DNA of 16,937 nt from Campylobacterales bacterium (GTDB lineage Bacteria; Campylobacterota; Campylobacteria; Campylobacterales; QNZT01): the NCBI GenBank assembly GCA_027055005.1, contig JALUNR010000005.1:1-16937 (forward strand). Direction: 5' to 3'. The notes beneath the pieces are model-generated. The model made no database searches. It was not told the DNA's origin and was given only the letters and a program-made list of their open reading frames with translations. How positions within the stretch are numbered: position 1 is the first letter of the stretch; each line of letters starts with the position of its first letter. Position numbers and translations under genes: made by a program. Below, one piece after another: positions 1-7,536 of this stretch.

Positions 1-168
1 GGAAAAGTAGATAAACAAAAATTAACCCACTTTGAAGAGTATATAAATACTAAGTTAAATATACCTCCTTATAAGGGTAAAAAACACATTGATTTGTGTG
101 ATGATACTAATGATAATAATACTAATACAGATTATTGTGATTATAATGACAATATAACAGGAATATAA
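1..168 (+). CDS. C-terminal end of an unrecognised protein (5' partial)
   Basis: Frame 1 is open from the window edge to a TAA at 166-168, giving 55 residues. I do not recognise the family. The visible part begins with a charged stretch (GKVDKQKLTHFEEY), has a PPYKGKK segment, and ends in a tail rich in Asp and Asn with two Cys-Asp pairs. There is no membrane segment in this piece. It lies 2 nt ahead of the proposed pglB start, so the two are probably co-transcribed and translationally coupled. That makes an envelope or glycan-related role possible, but nothing in the residues proves it. The reading frame is supported by the lack of stops and by the Shine-Dalgarno-like AGGA for pglB lying inside its last codons. 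Confidence 0.55.
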   Translation, partial: GKVDKQKLTHFEEYINTKLNIPPYKGKKHIDLCDDTNDNNTNTDYCDYNDNITGI

Positions 169-173
169 AACTG
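159..173 (+). promoter_or_regulatory. Shine-Dalgarno and CTG start of pglB
   Basis: AGGA at 159-162 is followed by 8 nt and then CTG at 171-173. This is the only well-placed initiation site in the pglB frame upstream of the conserved first membrane helix. No ATG, GTG or TTG occurs in frame between here and the GTG at 252, which lies inside that helix. The use of CTG is inferred from this spacing and from where the homologous region begins. Confidence 0.5.
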
Positions 174-1937
174 TTAAATATTTTAAAAATTGAAGAACAA
201 AATATAAGTAGAAGAGTTTTTATACTATATCTTCTTTTAGCATATATAACTGTGTTAATTATAAGATTTGTAGTATATTTTCAGTTAAATAAGAGTGGTA
301 TTGCTCCTTTATGGGCTAGTGATGGTGGGCTTTATGGATATTATGCTAAAGAGATTTTAGCTGGAAATATTACAACTTTTAAACAAGATTATGTTCCAGC
401 ATATTTATTGGTTTTTTGTGTAAAATTTTTATCTATTTCACTAGATAAAGCTATCTATTTTTTACCTGCTTTTTTATCTTCACTATGTGTTATACCTATT
501 TTATTAATAGGCTATATTTATAAAATAGTTAGATTTACTTTTTGGGTGTCTATATTTGGAAGTATAACTTATGCTTATTATACTAGAAGTTTTTTGGGAT
601 ATTATGATACTGATAGTTTAAATATATTTTTTTCCTACATGATAGTGGCTTTTTTGATAGCATTTGTAGAAAAAAAAGATTATAAATACTTGTTTTATTC
701 AATATGTTTTGCTATACTTTTTCTACTTTGGTATCACTCAAGCAAAGTAATAGTATTTTCACTTTTTATTAACTTTATACTTTATATTTTAATAGATAAA
801 AAGAGATATTATCTTATTTTAGGATTAATACTTTTTTTTACTTTTTTTTACTTTTTTGATATGGATTTTTTTAAAAGGGTAGGGGATTATCTGTTTAAAA
901 AAGATAATATACAATTTTTATCACACAATGGTAACAAACTTTTTTTTAAAAGTACTCTTTTGACAATAAGTGAAGCAAAACCTTTATATATCAACAAACT
1001 TGGAAAATATCTTTCATTAAATAACTTTTTTTTAAGTTTAAGTTTGATTTTTTTGATTCTTTTTTATAAAGTAAAGAAATCATTTTTTTTGACACTTCCT
1101 ATTTTATTTTTAACAATACTATCTATAAAAAGTGGGATAAGATTTGCTGAATATGGAACATATTTAGTAGCTTTTGGTCTTGTTTATTTTCTTTTTATTA
1201 TAAAAAATATAAATAAATTTTTATTTATTGTTGGCTTAATAATCGTATTTAGTATCTACTTAAATATTATTATTGAAAAAAATAAAAGATTACATCCTAT
1301 ATTTTCATATAACAGTACAAAAATTTTAAAAAGTTTTGATAAATGTTTAACAAAAAAAGATTTTATATTAACTTGGTGGGATTATGGTTGGCCACTTTGG
1401 TACTATACAAAAGCAAATACTTTGATAGATAATGCAAAGCATTTTGAAGATAATTATATTATTTCAAAACTACTTTTTTCTTCTCCAAATCAAACTTATA
1501 TTCTCTCTAAATATTTGATGCAAAAATGCAAAACAAGGCGATGCAATCTATGTAAAATTATTTATAAAAATAAAACGCCCAAAGAGTTTGAAAGAAGTGT
1601 AAGAGATATAAATTTAACTAATAAATCTATATACTTCTTTTTTCATAAAAGAATGATAAAAATTTCAAAAGTTATGCTATCTTTTTCAAATAGAGATTTG
1701 CAAAGTGGTAAAAAGTTGAAAAAAGGTATTTTAAAACTATACAGATATCCTCATTATAAAAATAAAAAAACTTCTTTACATAAAATAATTTATAAAAATA
1801 AATATGTTATTTTATGTGATGATAAGATATATAATTCATTTTTTATACAAGTATTTTTACTAAAAAAATATGATAAACAAAAGTTTCAATTAATAGATAG
1901 CAATAGCGAAATAGAAATTTTTAAAGTAAAACAATAA
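171..1937 (+). CDS. pglB: PglB/STT3-type oligosaccharyltransferase
   Basis: This is an integral membrane enzyme that transfers a lipid-linked oligosaccharide to asparagine of periplasmic proteins. Numbering from the CTG at 171 (588 residues), it shows the first-loop Asp in SDGG (about 51), the metal-site motif GYYDTD (about 143-148), a TISE motif (Glu about 268) matching the loop-5 catalytic Glu of family members, GIRF (Arg about 324), and the STT3 signature WWDYGW (about 402-407). About a dozen hydrophobic helices precede WWDYG, and the rest is a periplasmic domain of about 185 residues. C. jejuni PglB is 713 residues, so the C-terminal domain here is clearly shorter. The GTG at 252 is an alternative start but would remove most of the first membrane helix. 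The Arg equivalent to the one that recognises an acidic -2 sequon residue in Campylobacter PglB seems retained, which suggests a D/E-x-N-x-S/T specificity (inference). Confidence 0.9.
   Translation: MLNILKIEEQNISRRVFILYLLLAYITVLIIRFVVYFQLNKSGIAPLWASDGGLYGYYAKEILAGNITTFKQDYVPAYLLVFCVKFLSISLDKAIYFLPAFLSSLCVIPILLIGYIYKIVRFTFWVSIFGSITYAYYTRSFLGYYDTDSLNIFFSYMIVAFLIAFVEKKDYKYLFYSICFAILFLLWYHSSKVIVFSLFINFILYILIDKKRYYLILGLILFFTFFYFFDMDFFKRVGDYLFKKDNIQFLSHNGNKLFFKSTLLTISEAKPLYINKLGKYLSLNNFFLSLSLIFLILFYKVKKSFFLTLPILFLTILSIKSGIRFAEYGTYLVAFGLVYFLFIIKNINKFLFIVGLIIVFSIYLNIIIEKNKRLHPIFSYNSTKILKSFDKCLTKKDFILTWWDYGWPLWYYTKANTLIDNAKHFEDNYIISKLLFSSPNQTYILSKYLMQKCKTRRCNLCKIIYKNKTPKEFERSVRDINLTNKSIYFFFHKRMIKISKVMLSFSNRDLQSGKKLKKGILKLYRYPHYKNKKTSLHKIIYKNKYVILCDDKIYNSFFIQVFLLKKYDKQKFQLIDSNSEIEIFKVKQ
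831..1090 (+). repeat. Cluster of T8 tracts inside pglB
   Basis: Five runs of eight T occur within about 260 bp. Two are in adjacent 10-bp units (831-840 and 841-850, each C-T8-A, followed by a shorter C-T6 unit). The others are near 940, 1025 and 1083. They encode Phe-rich membrane helices. Such tracts can cause slippage, but in a genome this A/T-rich they may simply follow from TTT Phe codons. Confidence 0.6.
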
Positions 1938-1951
1938 AAGTATCCTAAAAA

Positions 1952-2476
1952 TTATTGAATCTTTTGAAAAATTTTCCAATTATAGTTTTTTCTGTCATCT
2001 TTCATATAATCAAAGTAAAGTTTTCCAGCATTTCTCCAACCATCAAGTATAACTCCTATATCATTTCTTTCTTTAGGAGTTATAACTACACAATTATGTT
2101 CAAAATATGTTTGTCTTTTATGAGCTGCTCTATATATAGATACACTTTTATAACCTCGGTGGAGTAGGGCATTGGCTAAATCATCAGCATAATTATAACA
2201 ATATCCTTTTTTCTTTAAACCTATATTTATTAAAAAATTTTGAAATTTTGGTGAACCAACTAACTTATATTGATTTGCTAACTCTTTAGTATAAGATATA
2301 GAAAAATGAGCAATATCTAAAGCTTCATTTTTATCAATAGTAGGGGAGAGTGATGATATCATCTTTTTGAGTTTTTGTACATTTTTATCCGCATATGAAG
2401 TTTGAATATTTTTATACTTTATAGCACAGCCATTAAACAACACTAAAAAAACTATTAACAATATATTTCTAATCAT
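1952..2476 (-). CDS. Small lipoprotein with possible Cys-His-Asp triad
   Basis: The 174-residue protein starts with a short signal peptide (MIRNILLIVFLVLFNGC) whose lipidated Cys would be residue 17. The -3 position is Phe rather than Leu, an atypical lipobox. I do not recognise a named family. The mature part has a conserved-looking core: Cys93 in GYCYNYADDL, His127 in YFEHNCVV, and Asp145 in VILDGWRN. The order and local setting (Cys at a helix start, then His and Asp on strands) resemble transglutaminase-like or NlpC-like cysteine hydrolases, but this is inference. The gene converges on pglB with a 14-nt gap and diverges from pit with a 46-nt gap. No Shine-Dalgarno is visible before the ATG, so the start is the least certain part, although it gives a sensible signal peptide. 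Confidence 0.75.
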   Translation of the reverse strand: MIRNILLIVFLVLFNGCAIKYKNIQTSYADKNVQKLKKMISSLSPTIDKNEALDIAHFSISYTKELANQYKLVGSPKFQNFLINIGLKKKGYCYNYADDLANALLHRGYKSVSIYRAAHKRQTYFEHNCVVITPKERNDIGVILDGWRNAGKLYFDYMKDDRKNYNWKIFQKIQ

Positions 2477-2522
2477 TTTATAATTTTAACTATCATATAC
2501 TTAAAAAAAGGGAGGAATTAAT
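2477..2522. promoter_or_regulatory. Short divergent intergenic region
   Basis: Only 46 bp separate the divergent lipoprotein and pit genes. A -10-like TATACT (2496-2501) faces pit, and TATGAT on the minus strand (2497-2492) faces the lipoprotein gene; neither has a good -35. A strong GGGAGG Shine-Dalgarno (2510-2515) serves the pit ATG. The two -10-like elements overlap, so the two promoters could compete. Confidence 0.3.
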
Positions 2523-4100
2523 ATGGATTTAAAAACTTTTAACAAGGGTGGAACAAAATCCACACAAACTAGTTTTGCAAGAGCTATAATAGCCTTACTA
2601 TTTTTAGTAGCAGTTTATCTTTGGATAACAATAACAAAAGGTGGTATTGAAAATAATACTTTTTTGATTATTGGTGCAATATTTGGAGCATATATGGCTA
2701 TGAATATTGGTGCAAATGATGTTGCTAACAATGTAGGACCAGCTGTTGGAAGTGGAGCACTAACCATGATGGGAGCTATTGTAATAGCAGCAGTTTTTGA
2801 AGCAAGTGGATCACTTATAGCTGGTGGAGATGTTGTAAAAACCATCAAAAAAGGTATCATAGATCCTGCTATGATAACTAATCCAGAAACTTTTATTTGG
2901 GCAATGACAGCTGCACTCTTAGCTGCCGCTCTTTGGTTAAATTTTGCTACTTCAGTGGGTGCTCCAGTTTCTACAACTCACTCTATAGTTGGGGGAGTTA
3001 TGGGAGCAGGGATTGCCATAGCTGGTTTTAAAATAGTAAACTGGGCAACTATGGGTAAGATTATTGCTAGTTGGATTATATCTCCTGTTTTAGGTGGGGC
3101 TATTGCTGCAATATTTTTATATATTATAAAGAAAAAAATAATATATCAAAGTGACAAAATTGCTGCTGCTAAAAAACAAGTTCCATATTTTATAGCTATA
3201 ATGACTTGGGCATTTGCTACTTATATAATTTTAAAAGGTATAAAACATCTTATAAAACTAAACTTTCCAACAGCACTTGGAATAGGGCTTATTGTAGCTA
3301 TAATCGCATATTTCATTATAAAACCAAGGATTGCTAAAGCTTCTAATAGTTTAGATAATTCACGAGTTAGTGTAAATACACTTTTTACTATACCACTTAT
3401 TTTTTCAGCTGCACTTCTAAGCTTTGCTCATGGAGCAAATGATGTTGCAAATGCTGTTGGGCCACTTGCTGGAATAAATGATGCAATAGTAACTGGAGGA
3501 ATTAGTACAAAAGCAGGTATTCCCATCTGGATTATGGCAGTTGGAGGTTTTGGTATAGCTGTTGGACTTGCACTTTATGGTCCAAAACTTATAAAAACGG
3601 TTGGAAGTGAGATAACAGAACTGGACCAAATGAGAGCTTTTAGTATAGCTATGGCAGCTGCAATAACTGTTATTATTGCTTCTCAACTTGGGCTTCCTGT
3701 AAGTTCAACTCATATTGCTATTGGAGGAGTTTTTGGAGTTGGATTTTTAAGAGAGTGGATGAATAAGAGTGAAAGTAATTGGATAAAAGAGGTGGAGGAA
3801 AATTTAAAAAGTGATAAATCAAAGCTAAATGAATTTATAAAAGAGTTAAAAGCTTTACAAGCAAAAAATGAAAAAAGTAAAAGTGATTATAAACAAATCG
3901 TATCTTTGTTTTCTTTGATAGATGAGTTTGATAGCAGAGTTAAAATAGAGAAAAAAGACTTTAAAAAAGCAAAAAAGCAACAATTTGTAAAAAGAGAAGC
4001 TATTAAGAAAATAGTTGCTGCTTGGATTATAACAGTTCCAGCTGCGGCACTTTTAGCTGCTGGAATATATTTTATGATAAAAGGAATAGTTTTACCCTAA
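2523..4100 (+). CDS. pit: PiT-family inorganic phosphate transporter
   Basis: This is an inner-membrane transporter of the PiT family (Pfam PHO4), which takes up phosphate with cation symport. The 525-residue protein has the two inverted family repeats, each with the signature GANDVAN (residues 63-69 and 304-310), followed by VGP and Ser/Gly-rich helices. Each half also carries a (G/L)PVS(S/T)TH motif (about 147-153 and 391-397). Two charged cytoplasmic loops stand out: a short one near 203-217 and a long Lys/Glu-rich segment at about 412-495, likely helical or coiled, before the last membrane helix. A strong GGGAGG sits 7 nt before the ATG. The PAP2 gene follows 36 nt later in the same direction. 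Whether the ion is proton or sodium cannot be read from the sequence. Confidence 0.93.
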   Translation: MDLKTFNKGGTKSTQTSFARAIIALLFLVAVYLWITITKGGIENNTFLIIGAIFGAYMAMNIGANDVANNVGPAVGSGALTMMGAIVIAAVFEASGSLIAGGDVVKTIKKGIIDPAMITNPETFIWAMTAALLAAALWLNFATSVGAPVSTTHSIVGGVMGAGIAIAGFKIVNWATMGKIIASWIISPVLGGAIAAIFLYIIKKKIIYQSDKIAAAKKQVPYFIAIMTWAFATYIILKGIKHLIKLNFPTALGIGLIVAIIAYFIIKPRIAKASNSLDNSRVSVNTLFTIPLIFSAALLSFAHGANDVANAVGPLAGINDAIVTGGISTKAGIPIWIMAVGGFGIAVGLALYGPKLIKTVGSEITELDQMRAFSIAMAAAITVIIASQLGLPVSSTHIAIGGVFGVGFLREWMNKSESNWIKEVEENLKSDKSKLNEFIKELKALQAKNEKSKSDYKQIVSLFSLIDEFDSRVKIEKKDFKKAKKQQFVKREAIKKIVAAWIITVPAAALLAAGIYFMIKGIVLP

Positions 4101-4136
4101 TCCATTTTAGAGTAAAATTTCAAGAGAATATATATT

Positions 4137-4829
4137 ATGTTAACCAATTACTATAATAAGCGAATTTTTTTATCAATACTATTACTTTTTATAACGATAC
4201 TTCTTTTTCAATACACTAATATAGATATTTGGCTAGAAAATTATTTTTATGATTTTCATACTCATACATGGTTAGTTGATGAAAAAAATAAACTGCTAGA
4301 TTTGATTTTTTATTCAGGTATAAAAAAAGTTTTGGTAGTTTTTGGATTATCATTATTATTTATCTTTATTTTTTTTAGGAATAAATCCTTTTTAAAAGCC
4401 TATAAAAAGGGGCTTTTAATTGTAATTTTATCCTTTATATTTATCCCTATTATTATAGGTGGATTAAAAAGAGTAACAAATACCCCCTGCCCTAATGATT
4501 TAAAAATCTATGGGGGAAAATATCCAGATATAAAAATCCTAACCCCCTACCCTAAAAACTCACCACTTAAATGCAAACATATCAAATGTTGGCCAGCTGG
4601 ACATGCTAGTGGAGGATTTGCTTTGATGGCATTATTTTTTTTATTTAAGAGTAAAAAAAATAAGAATTTAGCACTTCTTTTAGGTCTTAGTGTTGGTTGG
4701 GCAATGGGGCTTTACAAAATGTTTGTAGGAGATCACTTTTTATCTCATACCATAGTTACTATGATATTAGCTTATCTTATAATGTTTATTATCGCAAAAA
4801 TAGTATATAAAGGAAAATCTAACTATTAA
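4137..4829 (+). CDS. Membrane PAP2-family phosphatase with variant motifs
   Basis: The 230-residue protein has about six membrane helices and the three PAP2 motifs in order. Motif 1 is K111-x6-C118-P119 instead of K-x6-R-P. Motif 2 is P153-A-G-H156 (PSGH-like). Motif 3 is K194-x5-H200-x3-H204, where the usual pattern is R-x5-H-x3-D. The catalytic histidines (156 and 200) are kept. I recall a bacterial PAP2 subgroup with TN..CP..L..YGG and GDHFLSHT, so Cys118 and His204 may be subgroup features and not loss of function. Likely substrates are lipid phosphates such as undecaprenyl-PP, phosphatidylglycerol-P or lipid A phosphates, with phosphate released on the periplasmic side. It follows pit by 36 nt, which suits phosphate recycling (inference). 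Confidence 0.85.
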   Translation: MLTNYYNKRIFLSILLLFITILLFQYTNIDIWLENYFYDFHTHTWLVDEKNKLLDLIFYSGIKKVLVVFGLSLLFIFIFFRNKSFLKAYKKGLLIVILSFIFIPIIIGGLKRVTNTPCPNDLKIYGGKYPDIKILTPYPKNSPLKCKHIKCWPAGHASGGFALMALFFLFKSKKNKNLALLLGLSVGWAMGLYKMFVGDHFLSHTIVTMILAYLIMFIIAKIVYKGKSNY

Positions 4830-4863
4830 TTTCCAATCTCCTTACCAGTTGACATAGTCATCA

Positions 4864-4895
4864 ATTGAAGCTGAAGAAAATTCTCCAGCTTCAAT
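4864..4895. terminator. Perfect inverted repeat after clpB, terminator-like
   Basis: A perfect 10-bp stem (4864-4873 pairing with 4886-4895) encloses a 12-nt loop. It lies 5 nt beyond the clpB stop codon and about 35 nt beyond the PAP2 stop codon, between convergent genes. Neither side has a clear T tract, so it is not a textbook intrinsic terminator. It may act as a bidirectional 3'-end or RNA-stabilising hairpin. Confidence 0.5.
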
Positions 4896-4900
4896 AAAGC

Positions 4901-7474
4901 TTAAACTACATCAAAGCTTAATTTTTCCCCTACTTTATCTACTTTAACCTTGTTTCCTTCTACTAACTTATCCATTAATATTAGTTCGGCTATGCGGTCT
5001 TCTATAAGATCATATACTGCTCTTTTTAAAGGTCTAGCTCCATAAACTGGGTCAAATCCAGCTTCTGCAATAAGCTCTTTTGCATTTTGGCTAACTTCCA
5101 AAGTTATATCTTTTTCTTTTAGTCTGTTTTGGAGTCCTATTAAAATATTATCAACTATCTTAGTTATTTGTTCTAATCCTAGAGGATTAAAGATAACTAT
5201 GTCATCAAGTCTGTTTAAAAACTCAGGTTTAAAGTGTAGTTTTAATTCATCGTTTACCGCTTTTCTTCTATCTTCAGCATCTCTAAATTCTATAATTTTA
5301 GCACTTGCTATATTTGAAGTTAAGATGATAATAGTATTTTTAAAATCAACTGTAACTCCTTTATTATCAGTTAATCTTCCATCATCAAGTACTTGTAAAA
5401 GAATATTAAAAACATCAGGATGAGCTTTCTCTATTTCATCAAACAAAATTACACTATATGGTTTTCTTCTAACAGCTTCTGTTAGTTGTCCTCCTTCTTC
5501 ATATCCAACATATCCAGGAGGTGCACCAACTAATCTTGAAACGGCATGTTTTTCCATATACTCACTCATATCAAATCTTAAAAGAGATTTTTCATCATCA
5601 AACAAAAACTTAGCTATTGTTTTAGCAGTTTCAGTTTTACCAACTCCAGTTGGTCCCAAGAACATAAAAGAACCTATTGGTTTAGTTGTATCACTAAGTC
5701 CAGCTTTATTTCTTTTGATAGATCTACTTACTGCCCTCACTGCTTCATCTTGTCCTATGACTGATTTTTTAAGAACATTTTCTATATGTAAAACTTTTTC
5801 TTTTTCACTCTCTAACATTTTGTTTACTGGTATGCCTGTCCATTTTGAAACAATAGTTGCTATCATTTCATCGTCAACACTATTTTTTAGTAGTACTCCC
5901 TCTTTTTGCATCGTACTCCACTGAGCATTTAACTCTTTTTCTTTTTCTTGTAGTTTTGGTATCTCTCCATACTCTATTTCGGCAGCCTTGTTAAAATCAG
6001 CATCTCTTTTTGCCATTTCTGCACTTCTTTTTAACTCATCAACTTTAGCTTTAATCTCTGCAATACCTTTAAAAACTGCTTTTTCATTTTCAAATTTACT
6101 TTCTAAATTTCGCATTTGCTCTTCAAGATTTGCTAACTCTTTTTCTATCTCTAAAAGTCTATCTTTTGTTTTTTCACTCTCTTCCATTAAAAGTGCCTCT
6201 TTTTCCACTTTTAAAGTTTGAATAGCTCTTTTTACACGACTAAGCTCAAAGGGTTCACTCTCTATTTGCATTTTTAGTTCTGCTGCTGCTTCATCTATCA
6301 AATCTATTGCTTTATCAGGTAAATACCTATCAGTTATATATCTACTACTCAGTTTTACAGCCGCTATTAGAGCAGAATCTAAGATTTGGACATTATGATG
6401 AGCTTCTAGTTTTTCTTTTATACCTCTCATAATTTGAAGAGCTTCATTTAAACTTGGCTCATCAACTTTTACTGGTTGAAACCTTCTTTGTAATGCTGCA
6501 TCTTTTTCAAAGTATTTTCTATACTCTTTTAATGTTGTAGCTCCTATGGTATGAAGTTCACCTCTTGCAAGTGCTGGTTTTAGAATATTAGCAGCATCCA
6601 TACTTCCTTCACTAGCCCCAGCTCCTACTATTGTATGAATCTCATCTATGAAAAGTATAATATTTCCATCTTTTTTTACTTCTTCTATAACTGCTTTTAA
6701 CCTATCTTCAAACTCTCCACGATATTTTGCTCCTGCTATTAAAGTACTCATATCAAGTGAAATAACTTTTTTATTTTGCAAAGATAGTGGTACTTCTTTA
6801 TTTACTATTTTTTGTGCTAATCCTTCAACAAGAGCAGTTTTTCCAACTCCAGGTTCTCCTAAAAGTATAGGATTATTTTTGGTTTTTCTTATAAGAATTT
6901 GCATCATTCTTTGTATCTCTTCATCTCTTCCTATCACAGGATCTAGTTCATTATCGATAGCTTTTTTAGTTAAATCTATACCATACTTTTCCAATGCTTC
7001 TAGTTTTTCTTCTGCACTTTGGGAATCTATCTTTTTACCACCTCTTATAGCCTCTAGTGTCTTTCTAAACTCTAAAACATCAGCAAACTTTCCTATAATC
7101 TCTTTTATATCTGTATCAAGATTTGCTAAAAGCCAAGTGTCAACTGCAACAAAGCTATCTCCCATTTGAGCCATCAAACCCTCTGCTCTTTGCAAAGATT
7201 CAACTAAAGCTCTACTTAATTTGATATTTTCTTTTGTAACAGATGATACTTTTGGAAGTCTTTCCGCCCTACTCTTGATTTCTAATTCAACTGCTTCTTT
7301 ATTTACTCCCATTTTATTAAGTGTTTGAGTAAAAAGTGAACTTGTATTTGTAGCAAGTCCCCATAGTACATGAATAGGTGTTACTTCTTGATTTTTATTA
7401 TGTAAGGCTAGGCTTACCCCACTCTCTACTGCTTCACTCATAGCATGTGTTAATTTTTCAAATAAATTCTTCAT
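4901..7474 (-). CDS. clpB: ATP-dependent disaggregase ClpB
   Basis: ClpB is a cytoplasmic hexameric AAA+ chaperone that, with DnaK, pulls polypeptides out of aggregates. At 857 residues it has the same length as E. coli ClpB. Order of parts: N-domain (1 to about 145), first AAA+ module with Walker A GEPGVGKT (206-213) and Walker B ILFIDEIH, the Glu/Lys-rich coiled-coil middle domain (about 400-525) that separates ClpB from ClpA and ClpC, second AAA+ module with Walker A GPTGVGKT and Walker B VILFDEIEKAHPDV, and the C-terminal small domain. The start is fixed by AAGGAGA 6 nt before the ATG. It is monocistronic here, with a hairpin after the stop. The promoter carries a HAIR-like operator, so heat-shock repression by an HspR protein is likely. 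Confidence 0.97.
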   Translation of the reverse strand: MKNLFEKLTHAMSEAVESGVSLALHNKNQEVTPIHVLWGLATNTSSLFTQTLNKMGVNKEAVELEIKSRAERLPKVSSVTKENIKLSRALVESLQRAEGLMAQMGDSFVAVDTWLLANLDTDIKEIIGKFADVLEFRKTLEAIRGGKKIDSQSAEEKLEALEKYGIDLTKKAIDNELDPVIGRDEEIQRMMQILIRKTKNNPILLGEPGVGKTALVEGLAQKIVNKEVPLSLQNKKVISLDMSTLIAGAKYRGEFEDRLKAVIEEVKKDGNIILFIDEIHTIVGAGASEGSMDAANILKPALARGELHTIGATTLKEYRKYFEKDAALQRRFQPVKVDEPSLNEALQIMRGIKEKLEAHHNVQILDSALIAAVKLSSRYITDRYLPDKAIDLIDEAAAELKMQIESEPFELSRVKRAIQTLKVEKEALLMEESEKTKDRLLEIEKELANLEEQMRNLESKFENEKAVFKGIAEIKAKVDELKRSAEMAKRDADFNKAAEIEYGEIPKLQEKEKELNAQWSTMQKEGVLLKNSVDDEMIATIVSKWTGIPVNKMLESEKEKVLHIENVLKKSVIGQDEAVRAVSRSIKRNKAGLSDTTKPIGSFMFLGPTGVGKTETAKTIAKFLFDDEKSLLRFDMSEYMEKHAVSRLVGAPPGYVGYEEGGQLTEAVRRKPYSVILFDEIEKAHPDVFNILLQVLDDGRLTDNKGVTVDFKNTIIILTSNIASAKIIEFRDAEDRRKAVNDELKLHFKPEFLNRLDDIVIFNPLGLEQITKIVDNILIGLQNRLKEKDITLEVSQNAKELIAEAGFDPVYGARPLKRAVYDLIEDRIAELILMDKLVEGNKVKVDKVGEKLSFDVV

Positions 7475-7503
7475 AATAATTCTCCTTTTGGTTTATTGAA
7501 AAG

Positions 7504-7533
7504 ATTATAGCAAGTTGAGTGTATCTTTGTCAA
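7504..7533 (-). promoter_or_regulatory. Consensus sigma-70 promoter of clpB
   Basis: Read on the minus strand, TTGACA (7533-7528) and TATAAT (7509-7504) are both exact consensus, separated by 18 nt. They precede AAGGAGA and the clpB ATG by a leader of about 25 nt. A full consensus promoter is unusual in such genomes, where the -35 box is often weak, and it implies strong expression that needs a repressor. Confidence 0.85.
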
Positions 7534-7534
7534 G
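7514..7534 (-). promoter_or_regulatory. HAIR-like HspR operator over the clpB promoter
   Basis: On the minus strand the sequence is CTTGACA-N7-ACTCAAC. The HAIR consensus bound by HspR is CTTGAGT-N7-ACTCAAG, so 5 of 7 and 6 of 7 half-site positions match with the exact 7-nt spacing. The box covers the -35 hexamer and the spacer, as expected for a repressor site. HspR control of clpB is established in Campylobacter; its use here is inferred. Confidence 0.7.
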
Positions 7535-7536
7535 CT

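Noticed and set aside
1955..2167. Plus-strand 70-codon frame opposite the lipoprotein gene
   Set aside because: It is antisense to a frame with a signal peptide and structured core, and has no recognisable product.
2615..3686. Minus-strand open frames inside the phosphate transporter gene
   Set aside because: They are reverse shadows of a PiT gene with intact signatures, with no independent start signals.
4850..4855. TTGACA on the plus strand after the PAP2 gene as a promoter
   Set aside because: No -10-like hexamer lies 15-19 nt downstream, and no plus-strand gene follows.
5199..7169. Several plus-strand open frames of 69-173 codons inside clpB
   Set aside because: They are antisense shadows of a clearly functional ClpB frame, show Ser/Phe-rich low-complexity translations and have no ribosome sites or motifs.
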